Below, one piece after another: positions 53,071 to 62,200 of a DNA stretch of 64,000 nt. The position numbers and the translations under genes are program-made. Numbering within the stretch: position 1 is the first letter of the stretch; each line of letters begins with the position of its first letter. The notes beneath the pieces were generated by a model. That model did no database searches. It was not told the origin of the DNA and was given only the letters and a program-made list of their open reading frames with translations. Source of the DNA: Fibrella rubiginis (GTDB lineage: Bacteria; Bacteroidota; Bacteroidia; Cytophagales; Spirosomataceae); contig NZ_JAFMYV010000002.1 in NCBI RefSeq assembly GCF_017353185.1, positions 682,001-746,000 of the forward strand, read 5' to 3'.

Positions 53071-54411
53071 TTAATTGCAATAGTCGCTGATGACTTTGTA
53101 GGCGGGGGTGTAGCCCAGTTCGCCCGACTTCGAGAGATCGAGGCAACCGCCGTTTTCGTCACCCAAACTATGCCGGATTATGCCCCGAATATAATACGCT
53201 TCGGCGTAGCGCGGGTTAAGTTTAATGGCACTGCTGCAATCGAGCAGAGCACCCTTCTGGTCATTCTGCGACGATTTGATCATACCGCGCGTGAAATACG
53301 CCTCGGCATACGTCGGGTTGAGTTCAATGGCCTTGTTCAGATCGGCAATGGCCAGTTTGGCATCGCCCTGCTTGTTGCGGCTCACGGCCAGGCTGAAATA
53401 AGCTTCCGAACGTTCGCCGGACAGTTCGTTGATTTTGTTGCGCTCCTGCACTACCGCCCGCAGGTTGTCGAGTGCCCCCCGGTTCAGGCGGCCGTTATAA
53501 AATACTTTGGTGTCGGTATTGGTGTTGTTGAGGTCAATGGCCTGGTTAAAGTCCTGCACGGCTCCTTTCTGATCGCCCAGCTTGCTGCGGCAGAAACCAC
53601 GCCCGTAGTAGCCCCGATGGCTGTTTTTGTCTAAACTAATGGCCCGGTCGAAGTCAATATTGGCCCCCTTGAAATCTTCGGTCTTCCCCTTGGCGAAACC
53701 CCGATTCAGGTACGACTCAGTGTCTTCGGCGTTTAGTTCAATGGCTTTGTTCAGGTCGGCAATGGCACCCGTAAAATCGTTCAGTTCCACCCGCGAAGCG
53801 CCCCTTGCCGCATAGGCCTGACCACGCTTGGGGTTCAGTTCAATAAGCTTGGTAAAATCGGCCAGACTGCTCGAAAACTCTTCCAGTTTTTGCTTCGTAA
53901 TGCCCCGCGCGTAGAGGGCCGACTGGTTGTTGGGTTCCAGTTCCAGTGTACGGGTGAAATCCTGTAAAGCGCCCCGATACTGCTCCAGCCGGCTCCGGCT
54001 GGCGCCCCGGTTGTAATACGCCTGGGCTTCGTCGGGATTCAGTTCAATGGCCCGCCCGTAGTCGAGCAGGGCCGACCGGTGGTCATCCTGTTTGCTTTTG
54101 CTTACCCCCCGGCTCAGGTACGCCAGCGCATCTTTCGGGTTCAGTTCAATAGCCCGGTCATAGTCCAGAATAGCGCCGCGGTGGTCTTTCAGATTCGCTT
54201 TGGCCAGCCCCCGGTTGTAATAACTGGGGCCATTGTCGGGGTTCATGGTGATGGCCATGCTAAATGCCTGGAGCGCACCAGTGAAATCGCCGGAACGGCT
54301 TTTAGTTACACCACTTTCAAAATAATCGACCGCCGTTTGTTGTGCTTTCGCCTGTATTGACAAGACGCTGGCCGTAACAAGTACCAGTAATGACGTGTAG
54401 AATTTTAGCAT
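53071..54411 (-). CDS. Secreted TPR-repeat protein
   Basis: Protein of 446 aa from MLKFYTSLLVLVTASVLSIQAKAQ, a signal peptide. About 11 tetratricopeptide repeats follow in near-perfect register, each with AIxDxxxAIELNPKxAxAYxxRGxxKxxLxDxxGA; one insert is seen around residues 310-345. A scaffold for protein binding in the periplasm or at the surface. Partner unknown; it is coupled to a receiver-domain gene. The frame to 54489 is not used. Confidence 0.85.
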   Translation of the reverse strand: MLKFYTSLLVLVTASVLSIQAKAQQTAVDYFESGVTKSRSGDFTGALQAFSMAITMNPDNGPSYYNRGLAKANLKDHRGAILDYDRAIELNPKDALAYLSRGVSKSKQDDHRSALLDYGRAIELNPDEAQAYYNRGASRSRLEQYRGALQDFTRTLELEPNNQSALYARGITKQKLEEFSSSLADFTKLIELNPKRGQAYAARGASRVELNDFTGAIADLNKAIELNAEDTESYLNRGFAKGKTEDFKGANIDFDRAISLDKNSHRGYYGRGFCRSKLGDQKGAVQDFNQAIDLNNTNTDTKVFYNGRLNRGALDNLRAVVQERNKINELSGERSEAYFSLAVSRNKQGDAKLAIADLNKAIELNPTYAEAYFTRGMIKSSQNDQKGALLDCSSAIKLNPRYAEAYYIRGIIRHSLGDENGGCLDLSKSGELGYTPAYKVISDYCN

Positions 54412-54631
54412 GGTTACAAGTGGGATTATATACAAGTATTTTCTGAGTAGATGGCCCATAAAATTACTATCCGGGATTGGCATGAACAACTTATGATTGA
54501 CTAATAAGTATTAATGACTATAGTAATGACAAAACGTATAAAGAGCAAACGGCGAATCAAGACATTATGTCATTAAAACATCATAAATTCTTTAAAAACC
54601 AGACAACATGTCATCTTTTTTCCTTTGGCAG

Positions 54632-54639
54632 TACTTTTG
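54632..54639 (+). promoter_or_regulatory. -7 box of the Hsp20 gene
   Basis: TACTTTTG matches TAnnTTTG and lies 50 bp before the Hsp20 start. No clear TTG at -33. The preceding 130 bp are very AT-rich. Confidence 0.5.
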
Positions 54640-54688
54640 CAAATAGGGAGATACAACCTGCTACTGAGCAGTTAAACAACAACAGACA

Positions 54689-55123
54689 ATGAACACCTTA
54701 GCACGCGTTAACACAATGCCTACCTTATTCGACACCTTCTTTGGCCCCTCATTGGCCAACCGTCCCTACGTAGTGAACTACCGCAAACCAGCCTCCACTG
54801 GCCCGGCTGTAAACGTAAAAGAGACGGATACGCACTTTGTGCTTGAAGTAGCGGCCCCCGGTGCGCAGAAAGAGCAGTTTACCCTGAACGTAACCCAGCA
54901 GGTGCTGACGCTGGCGCTCAAGAATGAGCAGGCCACCGAAGAGGCAAATGCAGGTTACGTAAGGAAAGAGTTTGGTTTCCAGGCTTTCGAACGCAGCTTC
55001 CGTCTGCCTAAAAACGTCGATGCCAACGCCATCAAAGCCACTTACGAAGCCGGTATTCTAACCGTTGAATTACCCAAAGTGGAAGAGAAACAACCCGAAG
55101 TGAAGCAAATTGAAATTGCTTAA
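54689..55123 (+). CDS. Hsp20/alpha-crystallin small heat-shock protein
   Basis: Protein of 144 aa. It holds unfolding proteins without ATP. Alpha-crystallin domain from about residue 38: PAVNVKETDTHFVLEVAAPG, then FGFQAFERSFRLPKNVD and YEAGILTVELPK, followed by a short tail ending IEIA, close to the usual I-x-I motif. Cytoplasmic. Convergent with pyrR across palindrome P. Confidence 0.93.
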   Translation: MNTLARVNTMPTLFDTFFGPSLANRPYVVNYRKPASTGPAVNVKETDTHFVLEVAAPGAQKEQFTLNVTQQVLTLALKNEQATEEANAGYVRKEFGFQAFERSFRLPKNVDANAIKATYEAGILTVELPKVEEKQPEVKQIEIA

Positions 55124-55136
55124 GGAGGGTAGGTAC

Positions 55137-55227
55137 GTTTAAAGTCTAACGTCCAAGGTCTAAAGTTGCTTCGCGCGCCATCGTAATGCGCGAAGCAACT
55201 TTAGACCTTGGACGTTAGACTTTAAAC
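55137..55227. repeat. Heptad palindrome P between hsp20 and pyrR
   Basis: Arms match exactly: GTTTAAA, GTCTAAC, GTCCAAG, GTCTAAA, then GTTGCTTCGCGC. Loop about 11 nt. Convergent genes. Confidence 0.94.
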
Positions 55228-55233
55228 TCGTTC

Positions 55234-55794
55234 CTACGCTTTATCAATCAGCCAGACGCGATCTGTTTCGGCTCCCTGTTCGGTCCACTCTACCAGCACG
55301 CGTTGCGTATCCAGGGTCTGAACGCGCTGCCCTACGTAGTCGGGCTTGATGGGCAGGTCACGGTTAAACTGGCGATCAATGAGCACCATCAACTCTACCT
55401 TGCGGGGCCGCCCAAACGCCGACATGGCATCGAGCGCGGCGCGGACCATGCGGCCAGTAGCCATAACATCGTCGATCAGAATGACGCGCTTGTCTTCGAT
55501 CAGAAATGGCACGTGGGTGGTGTTGGGGCGCAGCGGGGCATCGCGCCGCCGAAAATCGTCGCGGTAGAACGTAGCGTCCAGATAGCCCAGGGGGACGTTG
55601 TGAGCCGGATAACGGCCGGCCAGTGTCCGGTTTAGCTCGCGCACCACACGTTCGGCAAAATAAATGCCGCGTGGTTGTAGTCCCAATACCACCGAATTGG
55701 CAAAATCGGTGTGATTTTCGATCAACTCCTGGCTTAGTCGGCTGATCACAATTTCCAACAATGGACTGGCCAGTACAAGGCGTTTCTGGTTCAT
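55234..55794 (-). CDS. pyrR: PyrR-type phosphoribosyltransferase (uracil PRTase / pyr attenuator)
   Basis: Protein of 186 aa of the PRT fold. PRPP loop VILIDDVMATGRMVRAALDAMSAFGRP, and VVLGLQPRGIYFAERV near the N-terminus. PyrR proteins control pyrimidine genes by RNA binding in some bacteria and have uracil phosphoribosyltransferase activity. No pyr operon is adjacent. Its start is 83 bp from the divergent pth start. Confidence 0.86.
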   Translation of the reverse strand: MNQKRLVLASPLLEIVISRLSQELIENHTDFANSVVLGLQPRGIYFAERVVRELNRTLAGRYPAHNVPLGYLDATFYRDDFRRRDAPLRPNTTHVPFLIEDKRVILIDDVMATGRMVRAALDAMSAFGRPRKVELMVLIDRQFNRDLPIKPDYVGQRVQTLDTQRVLVEWTEQGAETDRVWLIDKA

Positions 55795-55877
55795 GGGTTA
55801 AAAGTAGGTTTCCGCTCGTATTTTATCCGAACAACCCGCTGAATTCCCCAAATTTGTGCCTTCTTGCCAGTATCTCT

Positions 55878-56438
55878 ATGAAATTTTTGATCGTTGGTCT
55901 GGGCAACATTGGCCCGGAATATGCCCTTACCCGCCACAATGCGGGCTTTATGGTGCTCGACCGGCTTGCCGCGCAACACGGTTTTTCGTTCACGATGAAC
56001 CGACTGGCCTACACCGCTGCCTGGTCATACAAAGGCAAGCAACTGTTTTTTATCAAGCCCACCACGTTTATGAACCTGAGCGGCAAGGCAGTGGCCTATT
56101 ATATGAAGCAGGAAAACATCCCGGTCGACAACATCCTCGTTATCTCCGACGATAAGGATATCGACTTTGGCAAACTGCGCATGAAGCCCAAGGGGTCAGC
56201 GGGCGGGCACAACGGTTTGCGCAACATCGACGAAGTGCTCGCCACCCAACAATACGCCCGGCTGCGGTTCGGAATTGGCAACGCTTTCTCGCGCGGGCGG
56301 CAGATTGATTTCGTCCTGGGCCAGTTTCCTGACAGCGAATTAGCGATGCTACCAGAGGTGCTGGACCGCGCTGGCGATGCAGCATTGGCTTTTTGTACTA
56401 TGGGCATACAGCAGGCCATGAATAATTTTAACCAATAA
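55878..56438 (+). CDS. pth: Peptidyl-tRNA hydrolase
   Basis: Protein of 186 aa from MKFLIVGLGNIGPEY; the frame to 55761 is not used. It frees tRNA from peptidyl-tRNA. Catalytic and binding residues: N9-x-G-P pattern, the catalytic His in TRHNAGF, FIKPTTFMNLSGKAV, and DDKDIDFGKLRMKPKGSAGGHNGLRNI. Typical length. Cytoplasmic housekeeping gene. Confidence 0.95.
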   Translation: MKFLIVGLGNIGPEYALTRHNAGFMVLDRLAAQHGFSFTMNRLAYTAAWSYKGKQLFFIKPTTFMNLSGKAVAYYMKQENIPVDNILVISDDKDIDFGKLRMKPKGSAGGHNGLRNIDEVLATQQYARLRFGIGNAFSRGRQIDFVLGQFPDSELAMLPEVLDRAGDAALAFCTMGIQQAMNNFNQ

Positions 56439-56679
56439 TTGACTTTTTTGAAGAACTTTCAAAAAACTTAAAAAAGTACAATTGGTATATACGAGCAAAT
56501 ACTTACCAAATAATCTATTGATTAAACAACACAAACAGAGCAATCGTAAGCCTTATACGGCATTTTCGAGGATATAATTCAGAATATTATTTTGAAAGGC
56601 CCCTATAGAGTACGCATCAAATATAAACTAATCGGGGTCTGGCCCTGTTCTATTACTGAATACCAAATAGAACAAAACA

Positions 56680-57114
56680 ATGAAATCGCGTGTTATCTTT
56701 GCGTCGTTGATTCTTGGATTAGCATTAACGACCACGGCAAACGCGGCTACCACCATCTCTGATGATAGTCCGGCTGCCAACAAATCGGCAGCTACCCTGC
56801 TGGTTAATGGATCGGAAAAGCAGTTTGCTCACTTTATCGAGCAGCACGCCAACCGCTTCAGCCACACATCGGCCTGGCAGACATACATGAATGTCGTGTC
56901 GATGTACAATCAAAATCCGGTTGATGTGCTGCGTTTGTCAGCCGCTGACCGTGCCGAGTTTGTCAAAGCATCTTCGGTTGTTTCTGGCCAATTGGCGAAG
57001 CAAAAACAACCTGAAGCAAGCCAATGGGCAGGCCAGGTTAACAACACAGTTCGTACGTTAACGTACTTCTGGACAGTCAGTCAGGATCAGGCGCAACTGC
57101 CTGAAAATGAGTAA
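56680..57114 (+). CDS. Small exported protein of unknown function
   Basis: Protein of 144 aa. Signal peptide to ANAA (about residue 22). The mature part is helical (HFIEQHANRFSHTSAWQTYMNVVSMYNQ; DRAEFVKASSVVSGQLAKQ), with no Cys and no recognised family. A 241-bp AT-rich leader precedes it, with TTATTTTG near 56587 as a weak -7 box. A terminator follows, so it is a single-gene unit. Confidence 0.65.
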   Translation: MKSRVIFASLILGLALTTTANAATTISDDSPAANKSAATLLVNGSEKQFAHFIEQHANRFSHTSAWQTYMNVVSMYNQNPVDVLRLSAADRAEFVKASSVVSGQLAKQKQPEASQWAGQVNNTVRTLTYFWTVSQDQAQLPENE

Positions 57115-57211
57115 CTGAAAAAATACACCCATTCAATTGGGTTATTGGAACAAGAATGAGTTTAAGTTAGTTTTTCAAGTAGAAAAGGTTAAGGGTTTAG
57201 GAATAGTCAGC

Positions 57212-57240
57212 AAAGAGCCGGGTCAGTGATCCGGCTCTTT
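57212..57240 (+). terminator. Terminator
   Basis: AAAGAGCCGG and CCGGCTCTTT form a 10-bp stem followed by a T-rich run; it ends the small exported-protein gene. Confidence 0.85.
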
Positions 57241-57296
57241 CTTTTTGTTTTGTTGCCAGGCGTGGAGTTACATTGGTCTTTCAAAAACCCTGATCC

Positions 57297-58751
57297 ATGT
57301 ATTTAAGAGTACTGTTACTGCTCGTCTTTTTTGGCTCCTGCCTGCCTCTCTTTGCTCAGTCTGTCAATACGGTTCGGCTGTACCCCCAGAATCCGCACTA
57401 CCTGTCCTACCGTGGGCAGCCCATCATACTGCTTGGCTCCGGCGAACACTACGGCTCAGTCGTCAATCTCGACTTCGACTTTAAAAAATACCTGCAGGCT
57501 ACCGCCGCCGATGGCATGAACACCACCCGGCTATTTACGGGTGCCTACGTGGAAAAGCTGGGCGATTTCGGCATTCAGAAAAATACGCTGGCCCCCGCAG
57601 CTGGCCGACTGGTGCTTCCCTGGAAACGGAGCAACGCCCCCGGCTACGCACTGGGCGGCAACAAGTTCGATCTGGGCACGTGGGATGAAGCCTATTTTAC
57701 GCGTCTCGCCGACTTTGTGACTGAAGCGCAACAACGGGGCGTTATCGTGGAAGTCAATCTATTCTCGGCCCACTACAGCGATGGCTGGAAATACAGCGCA
57801 TTCAATCCTAAAAACAACGTTAACGCTACTGATTCAGTCCAATCAACGGCGGTGAATACCCTTCAGAATGGCACCATTCTGGCTCATCAGGAGCGCTACG
57901 TTCGCGAGATTGTGCGGCGCCTGAACCGGTTCGACAATATCTATTTCGAGATTCAGAACGAACCCTGGGCCGACCAGACAGATGTGGTCCGGATGCACAA
58001 CGCCTATGGCCCTGCCACCGACTGGCGAAGCACCTTACAGGTAGTATCGCAACGCTCGAACGACTGGCAGCGGCGGGTGGCAGCCTGGATCACCGACGAA
58101 GAGAAACGGCTGCCCATCCGGCATTTGATTTCGCAGGATATCAGCAACTTTCACTACCCCATTACCAACCCCGACCCCAATGTGTCAATTTTCACGTTTC
58201 ACTACGCCTCCCCCGAAACCGTTGGTGAAAACAGCTATCTGAACAAAGTCATCGGCTTCAACGAAACCGGCTTTGCTGGTCAGGCCGACTCAACCTACCG
58301 GCGGCAGGCATGGCGGTTTTTGTTCAGCGGCGGGGGTCTGTTCAATCAGCTCGACTACAGCTATGCCGTTGGCTCCGAGACGGGCACCGACAGCGTAGGC
58401 ACGTCGCCGGGTGGTGGTGGACCAGCCCTGCGGGCGCAACTCAACGTTTTAGTAAAATTGCTTAAAGCACTTACCGTTAGCCAGTTAATGCCTGACAATA
58501 CGATCGTAAAAGCCGCACCCGGCACCCAGACGTGGGCCATGGGCGATGGCAAAACCCGGTGGGCGATCTACTGCGAAACGCTGGCCGCAAAGCCCTATAA
58601 CCTGGTGCTAAGCCTACCCAAAGGCAGCTACGAAGCCGAATGGATCGACGCTACAACCGGTAGGTCATTACAAAAAACGGCCGTAGTCAACGGCGTTGTG
58701 CAAGCGCCAGCCGGCGTAGCTGACCGGGTTGTGTTGGTCAGGAAAAAGTAG
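57297..58751 (+). CDS. Secreted glycoside hydrolase, TIM-barrel clan A type
   Basis: Protein of 484 aa. Signal peptide to LFAQ (about 21). TIM-barrel features include the acid/base in YFEIQNEPW (N221-E222) and the likely nucleophile in GFNETG (E323), the arrangement of GH5-like clan-A enzymes. A beta domain follows from about residue 400 (WAMGDGKTRWAIYCET...WIDATTGRSL). The exact family is not certain. Secreted or periplasmic; probably acts on a plant or microbial glycan (inferred). Confidence 0.78.
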   Translation: MYLRVLLLLVFFGSCLPLFAQSVNTVRLYPQNPHYLSYRGQPIILLGSGEHYGSVVNLDFDFKKYLQATAADGMNTTRLFTGAYVEKLGDFGIQKNTLAPAAGRLVLPWKRSNAPGYALGGNKFDLGTWDEAYFTRLADFVTEAQQRGVIVEVNLFSAHYSDGWKYSAFNPKNNVNATDSVQSTAVNTLQNGTILAHQERYVREIVRRLNRFDNIYFEIQNEPWADQTDVVRMHNAYGPATDWRSTLQVVSQRSNDWQRRVAAWITDEEKRLPIRHLISQDISNFHYPITNPDPNVSIFTFHYASPETVGENSYLNKVIGFNETGFAGQADSTYRRQAWRFLFSGGGLFNQLDYSYAVGSETGTDSVGTSPGGGGPALRAQLNVLVKLLKALTVSQLMPDNTIVKAAPGTQTWAMGDGKTRWAIYCETLAAKPYNLVLSLPKGSYEAEWIDATTGRSLQKTAVVNGVVQAPAGVADRVVLVRKK

Positions 58752-58789
58752 TCTGGCGTTTTTCCGGTTCGCCAGTTGAAAACGCGGCA

Positions 58790-59776
58790 CTACGTTCTCT
58801 TCCCTGCCACCGCTTTTTTCAGAATCTTCCAGTACCCTGTTTCCAGTACACCTTCGTCGAAATAACCGCGTGAGAGGAGTATACGGTGCAGCCTGGGGTA
58901 GTTGTAGGGCGGGGCGGCCATCATCAGGTGGTGCTCGGCGTGGTAGTTAACGTGGTGGGGAGCAAACAACAGCCGCTCCAAAAAATTGGCATAGGTGGTG
59001 CGGGTGTTTTTGTGCGGATTTTCCTGCTCCTCCACCACGCTGTGTTCAGCCATCGACCGCACCCGGAGCGAGACATTGTAGGTGGTCAGCAGCGCGCCAA
59101 TCCAAAGTAGATAAAGCCATCCCGCGCCACACAGCCAAAGCAGGGCAAACAACAATCCATTGGCAGTCAGCGGTCCACGCAGGTTTTTCCAGCCCAGCCG
59201 AAGATGGTCCCACGCCGATCTTTTCTGTAGCCACTGCGCCGCGCCGCCCAGCGAATAAGACAAATACCCAGCGTGCATGCTCAGTACGGCCAACTGCCCT
59301 TTAATGCCCGTGGCCCCCGACAGATCGCGCGCAAATTTCCGGACCATGCTCAAGGCGGTGGTGGGGTAACCTTTGGTCAGGCTGAGGTCGGGGTCGTTGT
59401 GTAGCCCTGCGAATTTGTGATGCTGCAGGTGGTAGGGGCGGTATTGTTCCACGTTCTGCAAAATCGGGTAGCTGCCCAGCCAGTTGCCCGCCAGTGTATT
59501 CCAGCGGGCTGAGGTGAAATACGCGTTGTGCGAACAGTCGTGCATAATAATGGCGCAGGCTAACTGCTTGCCGCCCAGCACGATCAGGGCGGCCAGGATG
59601 GTGATGGGGTTCGGAAAGAAGCCTGCCAATGCGAAAGCGGCAGCGATCCAGCCCCAGGTAGTGGCCAACTCACCAACGGCCCGCCAGTCCGACTTCCGCA
59701 TGATTGCGTCGACCTCCTGCCGCGATAAGTATTGTTTGATGGTTTGGCTATACCAACCCATATGCGACGTTTCCAT
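58790..59776 (-). CDS. Fatty acid desaturase family protein
   Basis: Protein of 328 aa, integral membrane di-iron enzyme. Three His boxes: HDCSH (79-83), HLQHH (116-120) and the late HAEHH (in VNYHAEHHLMM). Four membrane segments around 44-75 and 195-235. It introduces a double bond, or hydroxylates, a lipid acyl chain or carotenoid-like substrate. Starts 16 bp from the divergent-region palindrome Q. Confidence 0.87.
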   Translation of the reverse strand: METSHMGWYSQTIKQYLSRQEVDAIMRKSDWRAVGELATTWGWIAAAFALAGFFPNPITILAALIVLGGKQLACAIIMHDCSHNAYFTSARWNTLAGNWLGSYPILQNVEQYRPYHLQHHKFAGLHNDPDLSLTKGYPTTALSMVRKFARDLSGATGIKGQLAVLSMHAGYLSYSLGGAAQWLQKRSAWDHLRLGWKNLRGPLTANGLLFALLWLCGAGWLYLLWIGALLTTYNVSLRVRSMAEHSVVEEQENPHKNTRTTYANFLERLLFAPHHVNYHAEHHLMMAAPPYNYPRLHRILLSRGYFDEGVLETGYWKILKKAVAGKRT

Positions 59777-59792
59777 AGGCTAAAGATACGAC

Positions 59793-60019
59793 GTTGGAGG
59801 CTGGATGCTGGACGTTGGATGTTGGATAGTGGACGTTGGAGGCTTCGCGCTACGTGCCCTTCGACAAGCTCAGGGTGACAGCCCATCTAATGCAGTTCAG
59901 GTAAATTGATTCTAGTTTCCTGTCACCCTGAGCTTGTCGAAGGGCACGTAGCGCGAAGCCTCCAACATCCAGCAGCCAATAGCCAGCCTCCAGCAACTAC
60001 TATCCAACATCCAATATCC
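59793..60019. repeat. Composite heptad palindrome Q in a divergent promoter region
   Basis: Inner arms of 47 bp (59835-59881, 59920-59966) are perfect and include CCCTTCGACAAGCTCAGGG, a sequence that recurs in many bacterial genomes, to my knowledge. Outside them both flanks are 7-bp arrays of GTTGGAT/GCTGGAC-type words which are no longer equal to each other. The loop is about 38 nt. Confidence 0.9.
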
Positions 60020-60045
60020 GCTTTCCCCTACTTTTTTAACCAATC

Positions 60046-60080
60046 CCACGAATCGTGGTTTGTCTAGTTGATCACTAGAC
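60046..60080. promoter_or_regulatory. Two operator-like dyads before the Rieske/FAD reductase gene
   Basis: CCACGA-A-TCGTGG at 60046-60058 and GTCTAGT-TGATC-ACTAGAC at 60062-60080, the second ending 11 bp before the start codon. Both are perfect inverted repeats typical of sites for dimeric repressors. The regulator is not known. Confidence 0.5.
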
Positions 60081-60091
60081 CATTAACCACC

Positions 60092-61672
60092 ATGACTGAA
60101 ATTGCCGTAGCCCATACCAACGACCTGGCCGATGGACAGCTAAAAGAAGTAACCGCTGGCGACACCAAGCTGCTGTTGGCCCGTGTGGGTACCGATGTGT
60201 TTGCCGTTGGTGCTGTTTGCCCGCACCTGCAGGCCCCACTAGCCAAGGGGTTGCTTTGCGGCAAACGCCTCTACTGCCCCTGGCACCACAGCAGCTTCGA
60301 TATTGGCACCGGCCACCTGATCGAACCGCCCTCGCTCGACGGTCTTTCCACCTACCCTGCCCGCGAAGCCGACGGACAAATTTGGGTGCAACTTCCCGAC
60401 AACGAGAAAGCCCCGGCAGAACCGGCTATGGCTTCCGCGAAAGTCAATTCCCGGCAGTCAGTGTTGATTTTGGGTGGTGGCGCGGCTGGTTTTTTTGCGG
60501 CACAGACCCTACGTGAACGTGGATTTAGCGGGCGAATCAGCCTGGTTCTGCGCGAAGATCACCTACCCTACGACCGTACTAAACTGAGCAAGGCTTACCT
60601 GAACGGCAAGGCCACTGCCGACAAACTGCCCCTGCGCAACGAGGATTTTTTCAAAGATGCCGACATCGACGTTTTACTGGGCAAGGAGGCCACACAAGTG
60701 GCTACAGACACGCGTACGATCTCGTTTAAAGACGGCACCACCTTACCCTACGATCAGTTGCTGCTTGCTACCGGAAGCACCCCCAACACCCTGCCCGTAC
60801 CCGGTGCCGACCTGCCCGGCGTGCACACCCTACGTTCGCAGGACGATGCTGCGCAACTGCTTGACCAGTTGAAACCCGACGCTCGTGTGGTAATTGTTGG
60901 GGCCAGTTTCATTGGATTAGAAGTAGCTGCCAGTCTTCGGCAACGCAATTTGCCGGTAACAATAACCTCACCCGAAAAACTACCATTTGAGAAACTACTT
61001 GGCGCTGAAATTGGGCAGATGTTTCAACGTATGCACGAAAAAAACGGAGTTAATTTTCGTTTGGGCACCCAAATAGTAACCATTCAGGGCCAGGAATACG
61101 TTGACACTATTTTACTTGACAATGGTGAAACTATGTCTACTGATCTGGTCATTGTGGGCATTGGTGTAAAGCCAAACACAGGCTTTTTACAAGGCTTACA
61201 ATTAAACGAAAAAGATCATAGTATTTCCGTCGATGAACATCTGCGGGCGGCGGAAGGACTGTATGTCGCGGGTGATATTGCCCGCTTTCCAGGCGCGCAA
61301 AACGACGGAACACCCATCCGCATCGAACACTGGCGGACGGCCCTGCAACAGGGCCGAACGGCCGCGCTAAACATGATGGGTCTACCCGAAAGCACAGCCG
61401 ACTATGTTCCGTTTTTCTGGACAAACCAGTATGACAAACGGCTCTCCTACGTGGGTCATGCCGAGGATTGGGATGATCTCTTTATCGACGGTTCGGTAGC
61501 CGACCAGACGTTTCTGGCGTTCTACAGCAAGGCGGGAAAGGTGCTCGCCGTGGCTAGCATGAACCGCGACCAGGAGTCAATTGCCATTGAAGAGTTGATG
61601 CGCATAAAAACAATGCCTGATGCGGCATCAATAAGAAACAAACTACCTGACTTTAAAGCACTTGTATACTAA
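60092..61672 (+). CDS. AIF-like Rieske/FAD-dependent NAD(P)H oxidoreductase
   Basis: Protein of 526 aa from MTEIAVAHTNDL; the frame to 60068 is not used. N-terminal Rieske [2Fe-2S] domain with CPH and CPWHH ligands (about 38-58). Then a pyridine-nucleotide reductase: FAD loop VLILGGGAAGFFAAQ, NAD loop VVIVGASFIGLEVAASL, and the second FAD site GLYVAGDIARF, and a C-terminal reductase domain. It passes electrons from NAD(P)H; the acceptor is unknown. Cytoplasmic. Two dyads in front of the start suggest repression. Confidence 0.9.
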   Translation: MTEIAVAHTNDLADGQLKEVTAGDTKLLLARVGTDVFAVGAVCPHLQAPLAKGLLCGKRLYCPWHHSSFDIGTGHLIEPPSLDGLSTYPAREADGQIWVQLPDNEKAPAEPAMASAKVNSRQSVLILGGGAAGFFAAQTLRERGFSGRISLVLREDHLPYDRTKLSKAYLNGKATADKLPLRNEDFFKDADIDVLLGKEATQVATDTRTISFKDGTTLPYDQLLLATGSTPNTLPVPGADLPGVHTLRSQDDAAQLLDQLKPDARVVIVGASFIGLEVAASLRQRNLPVTITSPEKLPFEKLLGAEIGQMFQRMHEKNGVNFRLGTQIVTIQGQEYVDTILLDNGETMSTDLVIVGIGVKPNTGFLQGLQLNEKDHSISVDEHLRAAEGLYVAGDIARFPGAQNDGTPIRIEHWRTALQQGRTAALNMMGLPESTADYVPFFWTNQYDKRLSYVGHAEDWDDLFIDGSVADQTFLAFYSKAGKVLAVASMNRDQESIAIEELMRIKTMPDAASIRNKLPDFKALVY

Positions 61673-61692
61673 AGCAAAGCCATATAAACATC

Positions 61693-61722
61693 AAAATCCC
61701 GCCTGTGAACAGGCGGGATTTT
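61693..61722. terminator. Two-way terminator
   Basis: AAAATCCCGCCTG and its complement form a perfect 13-bp stem with a 4-nt loop between convergent genes, with A and T runs on either side. Confidence 0.85.
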
Positions 61723-61745
61723 GTGTACTTAACAGGGTTAACTAC

Positions 61746-62189
61746 CTAAGCAGCCGCTTCTTCTGAGATCGTAATTGACTCAATTTTGTCGCCCTGCTTG
61801 ATTTCGTCGATCACGTCGAGGCCCTCTACCACTTTACCAAACACGGTATGGTTGCGGTCGAGGTGGGCGGTGTTTTGGCGGTTGTGGCAGATGAAAAACT
61901 GCGACCCGCCCGTGTTCCGGCCCCGGTGTGCCATGCTCAGTACGCCCCGGTCGTGGAATTGGTTTCCGCCGTCCAGTTCGCAGGGAATGCTGTAGCCAGG
62001 GCCACCAGCACCCGTACCGGTGGGGTCGCCGCCCTGAATCATAAAGTTGGGGATAACGCGGTGAAACGAGATGCCGTCGTAATAACCCGACTTGGCCAGT
62101 TTCACAAAATTGGCAACCGTGCCCGGTGCGTCTTTATCAAAAAATTCGATGGTCATTGTACCCTTGTTGGTACGCATTTCAGCTTTCAT
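61746..62189 (-). CDS. Peptidyl-prolyl cis-trans isomerase (cyclophilin)
   Basis: Protein of 147 aa from MKAEMRTNKGTMTIEFF; the frame to 62279 reads through palindrome R and is not used. Cyclophilin motifs: YYDGISFHRVIPNFMIQGGDPTGTG, SMAHRGRNTGGSQFFICH with the active-site Arg and Phe/Gln, and HTVFGKVVEGLDVID. It speeds proline isomerisation. No signal peptide, so cytoplasmic. The start is 12 bp from palindrome R, and the ABC-F gene is upstream. Confidence 0.93.
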   Translation of the reverse strand: MKAEMRTNKGTMTIEFFDKDAPGTVANFVKLAKSGYYDGISFHRVIPNFMIQGGDPTGTGAGGPGYSIPCELDGGNQFHDRGVLSMAHRGRNTGGSQFFICHNRQNTAHLDRNHTVFGKVVEGLDVIDEIKQGDKIESITISEEAAA

Positions 62190-62200
62190 GGGGCAAAATA

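Larger units (their letters stand above)
59777..60091. other. Divergent promoter region filled by palindrome Q and two dyads
   Basis: This 315-bp gap between the desaturase (minus) and the reductase (plus) is occupied by palindrome Q (59793-60019). After it come two operator-like dyads, described separately. No coding potential seen. Confidence 0.7.
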
